Shown in pieces: positions 12,201-24,092 of a stretch of DNA of 64,000 bases; position 1 is the first letter of the stretch; each line of letters opens with the position of its first letter. The notes beneath the pieces were generated by a model, which had not been told where the DNA came from, ran no database searches, and worked only from the letters and a program-made list of their open reading frames with translations. Both the position numbers and the translations under genes were made by a program. Origin of the DNA: Symsagittifera roscoffensis (lineage: Eukaryota > Xenacoelomorpha > Acoela > Convolutidae); the NCBI RefSeq assembly GCF_963678635.1, contig NC_087069.1, positions 40,660,831 to 40,724,830 of the forward strand, in the 5' to 3' direction.

Positions 12201-13462
12201 TTTAATGGATTTTGTGTTTTAAATTCAACTGACTATTATGAGAAAAATGGATAGTTGATTAAAACGGATTATAACAATTTTTGTTTGCAAAATTAATCTG
12301 TCTTATCGGTCAAAACCCGCCCCGATAATAGTTTTTATTGAATACATTTTAGTCTAAGAACTATTTTATTATATTTTCACCCATGAAACCTCAGTAAGGA
12401 ACAGAACTGAAAAAAAACACTAAGTGTTCAAAGTTTTCCATTACTAGAAATTTTTGTTTTTTGACTTGTTATACATTAAAAGTCGGGCCCTACAGAAAAT
12501 TTTTATGTACTTTGTCAATATTGTTTGAAAAAATGTTGTTGTTAGCTTTTTTTGATGCTTTTGAAATTGAGAATTTGTTTTTGTCGAAAATATGTTTGTT
12601 TTAATTGGGCGAAAAAACACTCATTTCCAGATATGAAATTTGTATGATCTAAATTTTTTTCAAAAAAAATCAGGATTTCAGAAATCATTTGAAGCCACTT
12701 TAGATAATCTTAATTGAGTTTATAGCATTATTTAATTTAAGTAAAGTGCTTTGGTCATCGAAAATTGAAAGTAGCAATTGCTTTAGCGCCAATCGCACAA
12801 TTGTATTTTTTAAAATGCAGTGATGAAGAAGGTATGCGGGGAGCAGGGTTAAACTTAGGGTGGGGTTTGGAGAAGGTGGTCTAAACCCGAAAGCCCTGCG
12901 GCACTGAGAATTTTGTCAAATTAGGACTTCAAAATGTTTTTTTTTTGAAAATCGCCATAAACAAATCCTAGATCCACCCCGCGGGGGAGCGTGCTAACGC
13001 TGATTGTTTTCCATGATCTGTCTTCCCGACCCCTCTGGCCATTTTCAATTATTTATGTCCAGTTTTGCTATCTTTGTGTACCCTGTATACTTTAAACTGG
13101 CTGAAACAAATGATGCAATTGAAAAACAAAGATCAAGAAACTTCTTTTGCTTTAAGTGATTGGAAAACACCTGGTCCGTTGTCGTAATTTAAACGGCCAT
13201 GCAGTCTTTCTCTCAAAAGTTATAACTTGTTTTAGAGTTGTCAAGCATTGCGTTTTCTTTCGAATGTTCAGTTTGAGAACAAAAACTGTATCAATATTTC
13301 CCCTTTGTTGGCTACCTTTTCGTATTGTCCACCATATTATTGCTGGTCAAAAAACAGTCTGGTTCAAATTGCTTGTCACACAATGCACTATTGTAAGATT
13401 GTGTCCCTAAGATGGACAATGTCTCGCTTTGGTACTACTACTGTAAGATTTTCATTTTTGGC
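9208..13462. other. intron sequence left of the LTR element
   Basis: AT-rich sequence without a supported exon. A minus-strand open frame at 10670-10398 (90 codons) and several others are within what chance gives at this base composition. Confidence 0.4.
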
Positions 13463-13466
13463 TGAC
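13463..13466. repeat. target-site duplication (left)
   Basis: TGAC directly before the left LTR matches TGAC directly after the right LTR at 27061-27064. A 4 bp duplication fits Ty3/Gypsy-type integration. Confidence 0.75.
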
Positions 13467-13877
13467 TGAGTTATGACCGATGTGGTTAACTCATAGAGTA
13501 ATTTCGGATAGGGTACACCGTCTGCTCGTCACGCTATCTTATTTTCGGCCGGATAGATTCGTGCAACTTCTTAGTCTAATACCGATCCTAATCTTACTCT
13601 TACACTATCTAGTCTCAGGTTGTTTAACTAGTCTCTGCTAGGCTCAGTAGATCTAGGGTATACTGGTTTATTGCGGCTGCTGAAGTTCTCTTGGAGAGTC
13701 CAACTAATCTCTAAGTTAAATTCAAATCTCTCTGGTGCTGAAATTACAAGTAATTTCAGCACTTACAAATAAGTGGGTTGTTAGTCAGATGGATCATGAT
13801 TGGTTAATATTAAATACTTTACATTGGTAAAATATCTAATTTATCCAATCATAAAATGTAGTTTAGATCAGGTTCCA
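13467..13877 (-). repeat. 3' LTR (left)
   Basis: 411 bp, TGAGTTATG...GGTTCCA. It matches 26650-27060 with six mismatches. Comparison with the solo LTRs at 29593 and 34179, which are flanked by CTAC, fixed the first base. Confidence 0.9.
13735..13762. promoter_or_regulatory. perfect 13 bp hairpin inside the LTR
   Basis: GTGCTGAAATTAC, two bases, then GTAATTTCAGCAC: a perfect inverted repeat, also present in the right LTR at 26918-26945. In the related solo LTRs the stem sequence differs but pairing is kept by paired changes, which supports a structured RNA or protein-binding element such as a polyadenylation or regulatory stem-loop. Confidence 0.6.
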
Positions 13878-15486
13878 CCCATCCGGGTTTTACAGAGTTT
13901 TTTAGAATAGTTTTTCTGCAATTCGAAGGATGGATGATGGACGTTGGTATTTGGCGAACATCATATTTCTTTTCCGGTTTCTCTTATTAGAGAAGTTCCA
14001 GGACGCTGGAATTAGGGATATCAAACGTTGTGTCTTCTTGTGACAACGACTGTGTTTCCCAGCGAAATCAATCTGATTTCAGAATGGTTTGCTATGACGG
14101 GTTTTTCTGTTTCATGTTGAGAACTTCTTTGTGTTTGACCTTGTCTGGGATTGGCGTGGAGATTGTGCGTGGAGGGGATGCCTGGCTACTCGGATCTGTA
14201 CGTATACTTGAACATCGAGGTGGTCATTGGTCTAGTTCAATGAAGTCCTTTTCTGCGAAGTCAAGTCGTACTCTAAATCCTTTGAGTTGTGATTGTGAGC
14301 GGCATATTGATTGTGGTTGGCCATTCTTTTTCGAGTGTAGTGGGGTCGTTTTGTCTTTGGATGTTCGTCTTTGGTGTTGTATGCTGATCTATATATTGCA
14401 TGATATAATTTACATTTTATAAAACTTTTATTAGTTTGATGTTTTTATTATGATTTTGGTTAGTTGTTTTTACAAAAGCTTTTTGTTTTAGTTCGGTTAT
14501 TTTGAAGAGTTACTCACCCTTGAGTAGCTCTTATTAAAAATAGGAGTGTCGTCACAAAGCGTGGATGTAGCGCGGTGGGTTAGGCCGGCTATAGAGCATG
14601 CTCAGGACGCCCTCTTCTGGTGGGTTAGGCCAGGAGTGGGAGTATGATTGCATGCGGTGTTTGTGAGAGGTCCTGTTATGTGATAACGTTTTATGTCGGG
14701 TTTGTTGTGGTTTTTCTTATGTTTTGTTGGTTATGTCCTTTTTTCAAAAATCAAATTGTTTGTGGTATGGGTTTGTCTTTCGACTTTTTTGTGTTTTATT
14801 ATTTCTTTTTTAGACTTTATAATAGTCTTCAAAAGAATAAATTATCCAGTTTTAAACTGGGTTAATCCGGTTTGGGTACCGTTTGTTTCCTTTTCCTAGT
14901 CATGCTGTTAGTCTATGATTTGTGGTGTTTAGTAAGCTGCGTTGGTTAGTTTTGTTTAATATATAATTCCTTTCCAACCGGGTTAAGGGAAAGTTTGAAC
15001 CGCGTTATCGTGTGTTAGAGTTGTTGAGTGTGAAAGCTTGAAACTGAAATTCATTATTTTAAACATTTCTTCGTGGGCGAGCTGTGCGAGTGTGGATAGA
15101 ATTTTTGTGCGAATGAATTGAAATATCAAAAGGTTAGTACTGCATTTGCGTTTTATCAATTTACTACATAGAAATTCAAATTCACTGCTAATTGTTGGGA
15201 AAAATTAAGTTATAAATTTTTATCATTATTAAATTTACTGCTTGTGGGGAAAACAATTTATAAATTAAATTACTGCATTGGTATGAAATTTATGTAATTT
15301 GTTTGGTGCAAAGAATTAATAGAGTTTTAAACAGTTTGAACAAGTTTTCTATTTTTTATTTTTCTTGTGTATTTTTCAGATGATCGTTGGATGAAGACTA
15401 AAATTCTAAATAAGACATGGATAAAGAATGGTTAGTTTCTAATTTTAATTTATTAGTTAATAATGTTTATAATTCATACTTACCTG
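13878..15486 (-). other. 3' untranslated part of the LTR element
   Basis: No supported reading frame. A purine-rich GGATGGG on the minus strand abuts the LTR and may be part of the polypurine tract. Two copies of GGTGGGTTAGGCC at about 14574 and 14619 sit in a GC-richer block (14545-14645) that includes TAGCGCGGTGGGTTAGG, which resembles a Pol III A box. I see no matching B box. Confidence 0.4.
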
Positions 15487-17291
15487 TTAGTCGTCGAGGA
15501 AGAAACCGTGGGGGAAGATGTCGTGGATTAGGTCGGAAGTTGTTAGTAATTTTGCTAAGATGCGGATGATGTTTTTAGTTTGAAGCAGTGGCCAAAGCAA
15601 TTGAAGTGCTTTAATGGTTGTTAGTTCTTCAGTGCCAACTGCAAACTCATAAGGTGTGTTTTGGATGAGATTATATAATTTGTGATTGAATTTAGTGTTG
15701 TGGATGAATTCTAATATGGGGATTTCTATAGGTTGAACAAATTCGTGTGGGATAAGGAAGGGTCTGGATTCTTCTGCGTTGAAGGTCTTCGTGATGGGAC
15801 AAAAAATATACATTTGGGTTATGGGGTCGTAATTTCGAAGAATACCATGAAGGTTAGTATCTTTAATGCAATATGTGAAATTAAGAAAAAATGGTGAAGT
15901 GTATTTAGAATTAATGAATTGAAAACGGTGGTGTGGTTGTCTTGATGGGGTGTGTAGATCAAAGTGATTTTGAATGAAACGATAATATGTATATGTGTGA
16001 GTTTGTTTAGTGCGTAACATTATATCGTGTGAGCAGTGCAAATCTCGTTCATGTGGTGCAAGGAAATGAAAGGTTAGTGAAAATAATTGAAAGCGTTCTT
16101 TAAAACTTTCGTAAGCTTGTGTGTCTGTTAGTGCTTCTGAAATGATGTGGTCAAATTTGCGATCAAAGATATTGAGTGTAAATACATATGGTGTTTTAAT
16201 GAAGAATTTTTCTGTGATTTGTGGGTTAGCGAAGCAATCATCATCTAAAAATTGGTCTTGGTTAGTTCGGATGATGTTATGCTCGTAATATTCTAGCGTA
16301 TATTCGTTAGCTCGGGGTGCAGTGTGTGTTTTTAGTGACTTTTTATATCCTATGTAAGTAAATTGTCTAGGTGTTAGTGGTGTGGTCAGTCGATATAGCA
16401 TGTCTTTATTTCGTTCTATATCGATGTGAGTATTAGATAAAGGTAGGCAAAGGGGATTAGTAAAATGATAATATGAGGTCCAAGGAAGGGTAGGCATTAA
16501 AACGTGTTCGTCGACAAAACTACGTGTGTCGTTAGTGTCGTGAGGGGTGTTCAAAGTATATTGTGGAAATGAGGGTAAGGTGATAGCTAAAAATTCTTTC
16601 GTGTTAGTGTGATTTGGATGATTTATATATTCACGGGCTGTTCCTGGTTTTGTTGGGAATGGATGGTTTGGGAATTTTCTTTTGAAAGTGCGATAAGCTC
16701 TATTAGTGCTGAGTGAAGATTCAGTGGATGTGGATGATGGTGCTAATGATGCGGTATAAACTGAAGAGGGTGTAGGGGTAGGTGGGTTAGATGAATCTAT
16801 TGTGGATGAAATCTGGTTTATAGTGGTGGAAGGTGGAAGGGTTGTTGTTGTAGGGTAATAAAATTATCTAGTTCTGGGGAGATTTGGGGGGTGTCTGGAG
16901 AATTGGATGATCGGTCTGAATGAAGTAAAGAGTAGGTTGGGGTGACTTGGGAAGCATAAGAGGGTGTAGAAATGGTTGGGACAGGGTTATGTGGTGGGAT
17001 TGGTTGAAAAGGGGGTTTGGAAAAAACTGAGGAATCGGTGTGAAAATTATTGGATGGAGATGGTTCAGAGTCGGCAAATTCATCGGGGATTTCAATATTT
17101 GGGTTATTGAGTTGTGAAGTGGAGTATAAAACTGAGATGTGTGAATTAGTATCTGAATTCATGCCTGATGTTACATTATTGGTTGGAAAATCGGGTGGCG
17201 GGAAAGCAAAAAGTGGAATAATTGTAATTGGAGTGGTGAGGTTGGTTGGGTGGGAATTTGAGCGGTGTAGGGATCCAAGTTGTCGGCTCAT
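15487..17291 (-). pseudogene. post-envelope accessory gene, unidentified, one frameshift
   Basis: An ATG at 17291, next to the end of the envelope frame, opens a 157-codon Pro/Ser/Thr-rich frame that stops at 16818. A second frame is open from about 16866 to 15487 (roughly 460 codons) but has no ATG near its start. It begins with similar Ser/Thr/Pro-rich sequence and continues into a folded-looking, aromatic-rich domain (SYYHFTNPLCLPL, FKERFQLFSLTFHFLAPHERDL). The two frames overlap by about 48 bases, so one gene of roughly 600 codons with a single frameshift is the simplest reading. I recognise no family. Genes after env are rare in LTR retrotransposons but occur in complex retroviruses. The frameshift could be mutational or programmed. 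Confidence 0.45.
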
Positions 17292-19902
17292 CGTGGGCTA
17301 AAAAAATTATTATTTTGAGACTGAAAAGCGGTGGTATGGGGTTGTTCTAAAATTTGTTCATAAGTATTTTCATCTTGTGGATGGTGTGTCATTATATGTT
17401 GGATGGGACTTTGTGATATGGTTGGTCTAAAATTTGGATTATGTGTTATTGCTAAATTTTGAAAATTTCGTGGGACTAGGGATAGTGGATGGTTATGTGG
17501 TAGGCGTTGTGCTGTAGGCGTTGTGTCTACATTGTTATGTTCTTCGTCGTATGTGTTTTGTCTTGTTGCTATTTTTGTGTTGTATTCTTTTATTTGTGCG
17601 TCTAAAAGAATTTTGTTTATTGATGAAGAAAAAATTCTAAAAAATCCTGCAAATAATATGCGTGCTACACTTGCTTGTCTGTTTACTTGTGTGTGTATAG
17701 CACATGTGTTGTAGATTCCTTTTAAGAGGGAAAAAAGAAATCCTAAAAAGTTAAACATTGCGTATAAAATGGTTAATTTTTCTAAGATGAAGTAGGGCCA
17801 TCCTAGAAAATCAAGAATTTCATTTTTGAGTGTAACAAAGCTAAAAATAGTTATAGGTGATTTATCTTGGGGACGGTGTTTTTCACCGTTTAGATATATA
17901 TAATCTTTAATGTCTTTAAAATATCCGCTATAGTCTTGTGTATAAATGTCTGCAAATCCTGCGGTTTCGGCAAGTTTGCGTAAGTTTTGGTCAATTGATT
18001 GTCTTTGTATAGTGTCCAGTTTCGTTAATAATTCTTGGAATTGTTGTGTTCTAATGTGATGTTGAATATCTGATTTTGAATATATTCCAATTGATTGTAA
18101 GTCAATATTTGGGTTTCGAGCGATAGTTCTAATGCTTTCGGTGAAAATTTTTTGAGTGATTGCATTAATGTGGGATATGGGGTGAGAAGGTAATTTTTAT
18201 CTTCATCAGGGTTTAGTTGTACTACATTGTGGCTATTTTCTGATCCACATGGGACTTCGGTATCGCAGAAATAGGTTCTTCTTGAAAGTGTATCAACAAA
18301 ATGTACTTTATTCTTATAAAAGATAGGAATTCTTTTATAGCATCGTTTATCTTCAAAAACGTATAGTGGTGATACTTTTTTGGTACAGGTAAAAAACCAT
18401 AAAATGTTTCCTTCGTAGTCTAAAAAATTTGATCAATTTCCTGATAGTAAATATCCTGCGTAGGGTATTTTTAATACTGCTAATGCAAGTGATTGTAATA
18501 TTTGTGTTCTTTCTAATTCGCATAGTTGGTGAAGTGTTTCTAATTCGGAGAGTGACATTTCTTGAAAAATTCGGCTAATCGTGTAGTCTAATTTCATATC
18601 TAAGTGAATATCATAGTGGATATTACCAAAATATGTACTATTCATTAGTGATAGTTCCTGTAAACGTGTGCTTCGAGCGTCATGGGGCTTTAGATGTCCA
18701 CCAGGTTGACCTGTATTTTTCTGAAAATTTACTGTATATAAGATGTTCCTTCGTTTGGAGGATGACCTGTGGCATATGGGTCGATTTTTATTTTTCCAGT
18801 GGTCATGTCGAATCCTTTTTCGTATTCAACTAAATAACTAATATTTCGGAGTATTGTGTTTTGTAAAGTGGGTTTTTATATTTACATGCAAGTTCTGTTT
18901 CTTGATATACTTGAAAACGTGTTAATTTATTTTCTATATTGTGAATGTTTCTAAAATTTGAACTTAGTTTTAAGATGGATTTACTTGTTCATATGGAATT
19001 GATTGTATAAAATATTTTTCGTGAAATTTTATCATACGAGCGTGTATTTTTGCTACTTGAAATGTTGTGCATGTGTCTTCGGGGAACCAAACAATTGTTG
19101 CTTGTGTTCGTGTTGTAGGGTCACAATAGCCTTGATCGTTTTTACAAGGTAATCTAATTCCTTGATAGATCATTGTGTTGTCTGATAAATCACGTGTGAG
19201 TTGTATGTTTTCGAGTTGTATTTTCCAATCGAAAAACAATATTTCTTGGTATCCTTTATTTTTTGTGTCTGCTTTGCAGTTTGATGGATTATTTATACCA
19301 ATGTGTGGTATCCAGTGTTTATCGTGTATGTCATAAGTTAATCGTCCGTGTGCGCCGTTATATGGGTATTTTTCATCCAATTTTATATGTCCTTGATATC
19401 TTTCAAGTTCTGCTTGATGTACAGAGTCTGAAAAAACTTGGAAGTATACTAACTTTCTATCTGAGTTTTTATTTCGTGTGATATTTAGTCTAAGTAACTC
19501 GTTTTTACAATCTTCGGGATGTAGATGTAAAAGTCGTTCGATATTACTCTGGTAGAATGATTCATGGTCAAGTCGGTTTTTATTTCCATTAGAAACTTGT
19601 GAACAATGTACTTTCTTTTCAGAAAATGTTGCTGTGAATTTATATCCTATAACTGTTGTTGCTCGGGCTTTTGAGTAAAGTGTTGTTATTACATTTGTAG
19701 TTTCTATGGCTTATGGTTCTGTTTCGCATTGTGATACTTGATTTATTGCATATTTGTGTAGTGTTTTTTGTTCGTTTTCTTCACAATCATAATGTGTTAC
19801 TAATAAATCTTGGGGTCCTGTGCGGGGGGAAGGGTTGATGTTTTGATTGGAGATTACTAGAAAAAAGAGTTGGAGAAAAATTAATAACTTTAGAATATAC
19901 AT
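17288..19902 (-). pseudogene. envelope-like glycoprotein, broken
   Basis: The ATG at 19902 starts a clear signal peptide (LLIFLQLFFLVIS). The same frame stays open to 18970 apart from a stop at 19713-19711. It is Cys- and Asn-rich, with blocks such as HIGINNPSNC and ATIVWFPEDTCTTFQVAKIH. Frame changes lie near 18970 and between about 18840 and 18650. Frame 18645-18433 has an ELETLHQLCELERTQIL helix of the type found in fusion-protein ectodomains and ends in a second in-frame stop. Frame 17758-17288 starts with a hydrophobic segment (MFNFLGFLFSLL) and ends in a polar tail. Role in relatives: membrane fusion and particle entry. I could not assign it to one viral glycoprotein class, and with these breaks it cannot be functional. 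Confidence 0.6.
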
Positions 19903-21005
19903 GTGTATGATAATCCTGAGTATGGGTTATAAAATGTGATGTAACCAATTGTCTTTTTGGTATATCTGTCGTATTTATATATTACTTCCGTTGTTATAAA
20001 TGGTGGTGGTAGTGATTGAGCTGTTATGTTTGGTGGGTTTAATGGGTAGGGATGTTGAGAAATATTGTTCAATTTAACTGTGATTTCAAACTTTAATTGT
20101 AGACTATTTTGTTGGAGTATTTGGATGTTGTGATCACGAATGTCTTCGTGGATGTCTTGTCGATATTGTAGTCTATTAAGTGCCCAGTTGTGGAGGAGAT
20201 TACTTTCTAGGTGTTGTTCAAATAATGGTGGGGGTGCTGTAAATGTATTCCAATCTAGTCTTAAGGGAATAGTTGTTGATGATTGTTCTCGATATCTTGC
20301 GTCGAGGTTATTTGGAAAATTTAAGTTAAAAGGCGTCGGTGAAATTTGACTAATTGATGGTGTTGATGGTAGTGGTAATGTTTCTGGTAGTGATGAGGAT
20401 GTTTTTGTATCTGAAGAAATATCTATTGGATCATTGGTTAAATTTGGTTCACCTTGTGTGAATGAATGTGTTGTCCAATATGGTAGTCGTGATGTTTGGT
20501 TTGGGGGATTAAAGGGATTTTCACGTATTTGTTCAGATGTTGGTGTTGAACCTAAGTAATCTGAGGGTAGGCTTGAGGTGCTACGTTGTGAAAGAAGCGT
20601 AGGGGTTTCTGGTAAAATACCAATGGGGTTTTCTGGAGTATTTTGTGATGGAGATTGAGGTATATCAAAATGAACTCGGGGAGTTTGATGATTTCTATTT
20701 CGTCGAGGATGTATAATTTGTCTATTTATTTCGGTTGTGTTTTGGTTTTGACTAGGATGTCGTATTCTACTTAGTTCTGGTGGTAGTGTTGGGTATAACT
20801 TATATGTTGGTTCACTTAAAGGTGCTTGCCGTTGAACGGGTTCTAGTGGTTCAGATAAGCGTTGCGTGTCGTTCTTCAAAAGTATATGGGTTATCTTGAA
20901 AAGAAATTCGTGTAGATGTTTGGGGATTTTGGGTAGTTGAAGGTGTTGTTGGGTTATCTTGGGATGATGTCGGTGAAGACTGACTTTGCGACTGTTGGTT
21001 AGCAA
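19890..21005 (-). CDS. unidentified proline-rich frame without methionine
   Basis: 371 codons are open on the minus strand, ending 13 bases inside the start of the envelope frame. The first two thirds are rich in Pro, Ser, Thr and Gln (LPETLPLPSTPSISQISPTP). The last third looks folded (DIHEDIRDHNIQILQQNSLQL, then ITTEVIYKYDRYTKKTIGYI). There is no ATG anywhere in the frame: the only candidate first codon is TTG, and a stop lies one codon before that. The protein must therefore start elsewhere, by splicing, frameshifting or fusion to an upstream frame, or the start has been lost. No family recognised. The position between integrase and envelope is unusual for an LTR element. Confidence 0.4.
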   Translation of the reverse strand: MLTNSRKVSLHRHHPKITQQHLQLPKIPKHLHEFLFKITHILLKNDTQRLSEPLEPVQRQAPLSEPTYKLYPTLPPELSRIRHPSQNQNTTEINRQIIHPRRNRNHQTPRVHFDIPQSPSQNTPENPIGILPETPTLLSQRSTSSLPSDYLGSTPTSEQIRENPFNPPNQTSRLPYWTTHSFTQGEPNLTNDPIDISSDTKTSSSLPETLPLPSTPSISQISPTPFNLNFPNNLDARYREQSSTTIPLRLDWNTFTAPPPLFEQHLESNLLHNWALNRLQYRQDIHEDIRDHNIQILQQNSLQLKFEITVKLNNISQHPYPLNPPNITAQSLPPPFITTEVIYKYDRYTKKTIGYITFYNPYSGLSYTCIF

Positions 21006-21218
21006 TTTTTAATAGTTTTTTGGTCTATTCTTTTAGTGAAAAAGTTTATGTTTATTATAGTATTCTTCTAAAAAAAGAATTAGGAGGATTGTTGCTAGGG
21101 CGAATGTGATGATTGCTTTCTTTATACATTTGCATATTGTCAAAATGAGGGATGATAGAAATGTTATGAAAATTACAAATAGTAAAAAAAATATCAGTTC
21201 TACTGAAAATGGTTCGTA

Positions 21219-21449
21219 TCATTTAGACAAGTTTTGTGAATCGTACCTGTGGATATAATCAAGGGCTTTTGAAAGTTGGAGGAATAGTTCAATTATGGAA
21301 TAGAAAATTAAAAAAATATTGCAAAAAATGATTAAGATTATTACAAAAGATTCAAAGATATCAAAAAGAAAAATTATGAAAAGTTTAAATATCGTAAAAA
21401 ATTGTTTGAGATTTATTAGAATTATGTTGACTGGTCGAGAGAAGAGCAT
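21219..21449 (-). other. short hydrophobic frame, doubtful
   Basis: 76 codons, very rich in Ile, Leu and Phe (FIIFLFDIFESFVIILIIFC), lie between integrase and the proline-rich frame. It would make one or two membrane helices. T-rich DNA gives such frames easily, so I hold it only as a possible small membrane protein or membrane exon of the neighbouring frame. Confidence 0.2.
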
Positions 21450-22041
21450 TTAAGAAATGACTTCTTGATCGAATATTTTTTGTTGTTTGAGGCAATTTTC
21501 AAGTGTGGTCGGATTATTTATTGGTTTTTTGACAAGTGGGTTGAGTTTTGTGAAAAATTGTATGGGGCAATTTTTATGGTGATCGGGAGGTCGTCTTTTT
21601 CTTTATTTGTATTTGTCAAGTGATCCGGGGTATGGTGAGATTTTTGTACTTTAGGCTAATTAAAATGTTCGTTCTGTTACTTTAGGCTAAGTTAACAGAT
21701 TTGTTTGGGGGGTATTTGAGCTCTGAGTTGGGGAAATATTGTTGATCTTTGGGTTATTAGATAAGGGAGGGTTATGATATTATGGTGATATTTATTTTAG
21801 TTGTCAAGTTGGAGTGGTTTGCTTATTTTTGACCTGGAGGTCGTAAAGTTATAGTTATATATATGCCTGGAGTTTTATATCGTTCGTCTAGTTGATCTGA
21901 GTTAAAGTTAGAGAAGGTGACGGATTGGATGAATCCTATTGGCTAATTTTGAACTAGAATCATTGCGTGTTTGTCAGCATGTTATTTTGAAAAATGAAAA
22001 TTCAAAATGTTTCAGAGGTTTCAAGACTGTGAAATATAAAA
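21450..22041 (-). other. spacer between integrase and accessory genes
   Basis: No gene seen. The block TACTTTAGGCTAA occurs twice (about 21647 and 21679) and may be part of a repeated regulatory site. Confidence 0.3.
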
Positions 22042-23979
22042 TTAAAGCTGTTTTTGAAATTCGACTTTCTTAAATATTTTAGATTTTGGGATGAATATTT
22101 TATAGTTTTTACGTGGTTGATTTCTAAGTCGTGATGACTCTCTATGTTCTGATTTGTCGATTTGCTCTTGGGGTATTATTTGTTCTGTCATTTTTCTATT
22201 TTTCCTTTCTTTTTGAGATGTATTTTGATCTGGCTTTTTTGTAATGTTTTTTGTTGTAATTGATTTTGTATTTTGGTTTTCGAGGTGATTGTCATTTTGT
22301 TCCTTTGTTGTTTTTTCCATATGTGGGTTATTTTGAATAACTTTTAAACCTGTAAAAGAATATAATTGAGTTAGTTCGCGTAGTGCGTATTCTTTTGGGT
22401 AATAAGGTAATAGGTTATTTCGATGTTGAATGATTTCTTTTTGATCTGAGTCGGTGATTTTATATGTGACATCAGTGGGTTTTGCAATTATTTGGTATGG
22501 TCCTTTACGAAGGGGTTGTAATTTTTTAGAAATTCCTTTTTGAGTGTTAAAATTGGGTATTAAAACAAATGTTCCAATTTTTAAATCGGAGGCTGGTGTA
22601 AAGCGTGAATTTATTTGTTCATTAATGTTTTGCCTTTGTAACAACTTTTTTGTTACTTTTTGGTAAATTTCATTGTGTTTTTTATCTCTGTTTAAAATCC
22701 ATTCGGTGTGTGTACCGGAGGCTAATTTAAGAATTTGTGGGTGATGAAAATGATCTTCATCGTGTGTATGTAAAGGTAGGTTATAACAAATTGAGTCTTT
22801 ATTTGGTTGACAATAATTTTGTGCATTTTTATGAGAGTTTGCTGTAAACATTATTGGTTTGCGTGGCTTTTGGTTAAAAACCATTTCATATGGTGACATT
22901 CCTAGAGTTGTCGTGATTTGTGTATTATATGCTAAGGGGAATAGTTTTACATCTGCTGACCATTCGGTGTATCTTGTATCATTTCCATTGATGATACATC
23001 TAAGATATTCTTGTAATGAACGGTTCATACCTTCGACTAAGCCGTTTGTCCAAGGTGCGTGAGATGTACGTGGTTTGTGTTTGATGTTATATAAATGACA
23101 TACAGTGATGATTTCATTATTTATGAATTCTGTACCGTTGTCTGTAACTAAAACTTCTGGTAGTCCAAATTTGGCTATCCAGTGTTCATAAAGCGTTGTG
23201 TAAGCGTAATAAGCGTTACAATGTGGTACTGGGTTAAGTGCTACATGATGTATAAATGCGTCAACAATTACCATAATGTAGGAGTTTCCTTCGGATGATG
23301 GTGAAATTGGTCCTTTTGTATCCAATGAAATACGGTGGTTAAAGTACAAACTTTGTCCTTTAAAATCTTGTTTTTGTGCTATTTGTTTTTGATTTGGATA
23401 AGGTTTATTTAGCTGACATACTATACAATCATTGCATACTATACAATCATTGCATAGTACTTTTATCCAAATTGGTGCATTTGGGAAAAAAAAATTTTGT
23501 ATGAAATTTGAATATGTTTTTTCTGATCCAGAGTGTCTTTTAATATTTTGTGTATGTGAAATATTAAAAGCTATGAGAATCATACTTAACGGGAGACAGG
23601 GAACTGTAGATTCATTTAATTTATAATCTAAAAGGTCTGTGTTTTCGTTAATTGTTGTATTATTAAATTTTCGAAAGTATCGGAGGAGTGTTTTGTTTCC
23701 TAAAATAGTTGTATCTGCCTTGACGGGTTTAGTTTTATATTTGTGCCATGATTTTAGTTGTCTAATTACTGGGTCAAGATTTTGATATTGTTTCAAGGTT
23801 GGAATTGTAATTTTTTCTGTTGGAGGGAGAAAAATGTTTTCAATTTCTAGTTTAGATAAAGGTATTGTATCAAGTGGGTTACCTGTGCTAGTGAAGGATT
23901 TGTATTTCTTGGTGTTGTTAAATTTGGACGTATTGGTGAGATACTTTGTTGTGTAGTTGTTATTGGTTGAGCGATTTCT
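22042..23979 (-). CDS. retroelement integrase (Gypsy type), C-terminal part of pol
   Basis: The frame is open from just after a stop at 23982-23980 to 22042 (about 645 codons). There is no ATG at the start, so it is the tail of a polyprotein. In order it has a linker (LKQYQNLDPVIRQLKSWHK), a zinc-binding region with an 18-base tandem repeat that triplicates the CNDCIVC motif (near 23421-23456), and the DDE core: SLDTKGPI near 23320, VTDNGTEF near 23140 and GLVEGMNRSLQEY near 23035. The usual C-terminal beta domain follows (KKLQPLRKGPYQIIAKP), then a long Lys/Gln-rich tail. All three catalytic acids are present. It would insert the element's cDNA. Upstream, the RT and RNase H that should precede it are missing. 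Confidence 0.85.
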   Translation of the reverse strand, partial: RNRSTNNNYTTKYLTNTSKFNNTKKYKSFTSTGNPLDTIPLSKLEIENIFLPPTEKITIPTLKQYQNLDPVIRQLKSWHKYKTKPVKADTTILGNKTLLRYFRKFNNTTINENTDLLDYKLNESTVPCLPLSMILIAFNISHTQNIKRHSGSEKTYSNFIQNFFFPNAPIWIKVLCNDCIVCNDCIVCQLNKPYPNQKQIAQKQDFKGQSLYFNHRISLDTKGPISPSSEGNSYIMVIVDAFIHHVALNPVPHCNAYYAYTTLYEHWIAKFGLPEVLVTDNGTEFINNEIITVCHLYNIKHKPRTSHAPWTNGLVEGMNRSLQEYLRCIINGNDTRYTEWSADVKLFPLAYNTQITTTLGMSPYEMVFNQKPRKPIMFTANSHKNAQNYCQPNKDSICYNLPLHTHDEDHFHHPQILKLASGTHTEWILNRDKKHNEIYQKVTKKLLQRQNINEQINSRFTPASDLKIGTFVLIPNFNTQKGISKKLQPLRKGPYQIIAKPTDVTYKITDSDQKEIIQHRNNLLPYYPKEYALRELTQLYSFTGLKVIQNNPHMEKTTKEQNDNHLENQNTKSITTKNITKKPDQNTSQKERKNRKMTEQIIPQEQIDKSEHRESSRLRNQPRKNYKIFIPKSKIFKKVEFQKQL

Positions 23980-24092
23980 TCAATTATGAAGTGTGATGGT
24001 GTCTGAATATCTTGTTGAGTGAGATTCCTAGTTCCATTGAGGTTTTCATTGTGTATGACGGTTGATTTTAAACTGTTATTTTGCGTATCAGG

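Noticed and set aside
14030-14422. 130-codon plus-strand frame inside the LTR element
   Set aside because: It runs opposite to the element, has no recognisable motif, and lies in its 3' untranslated region.
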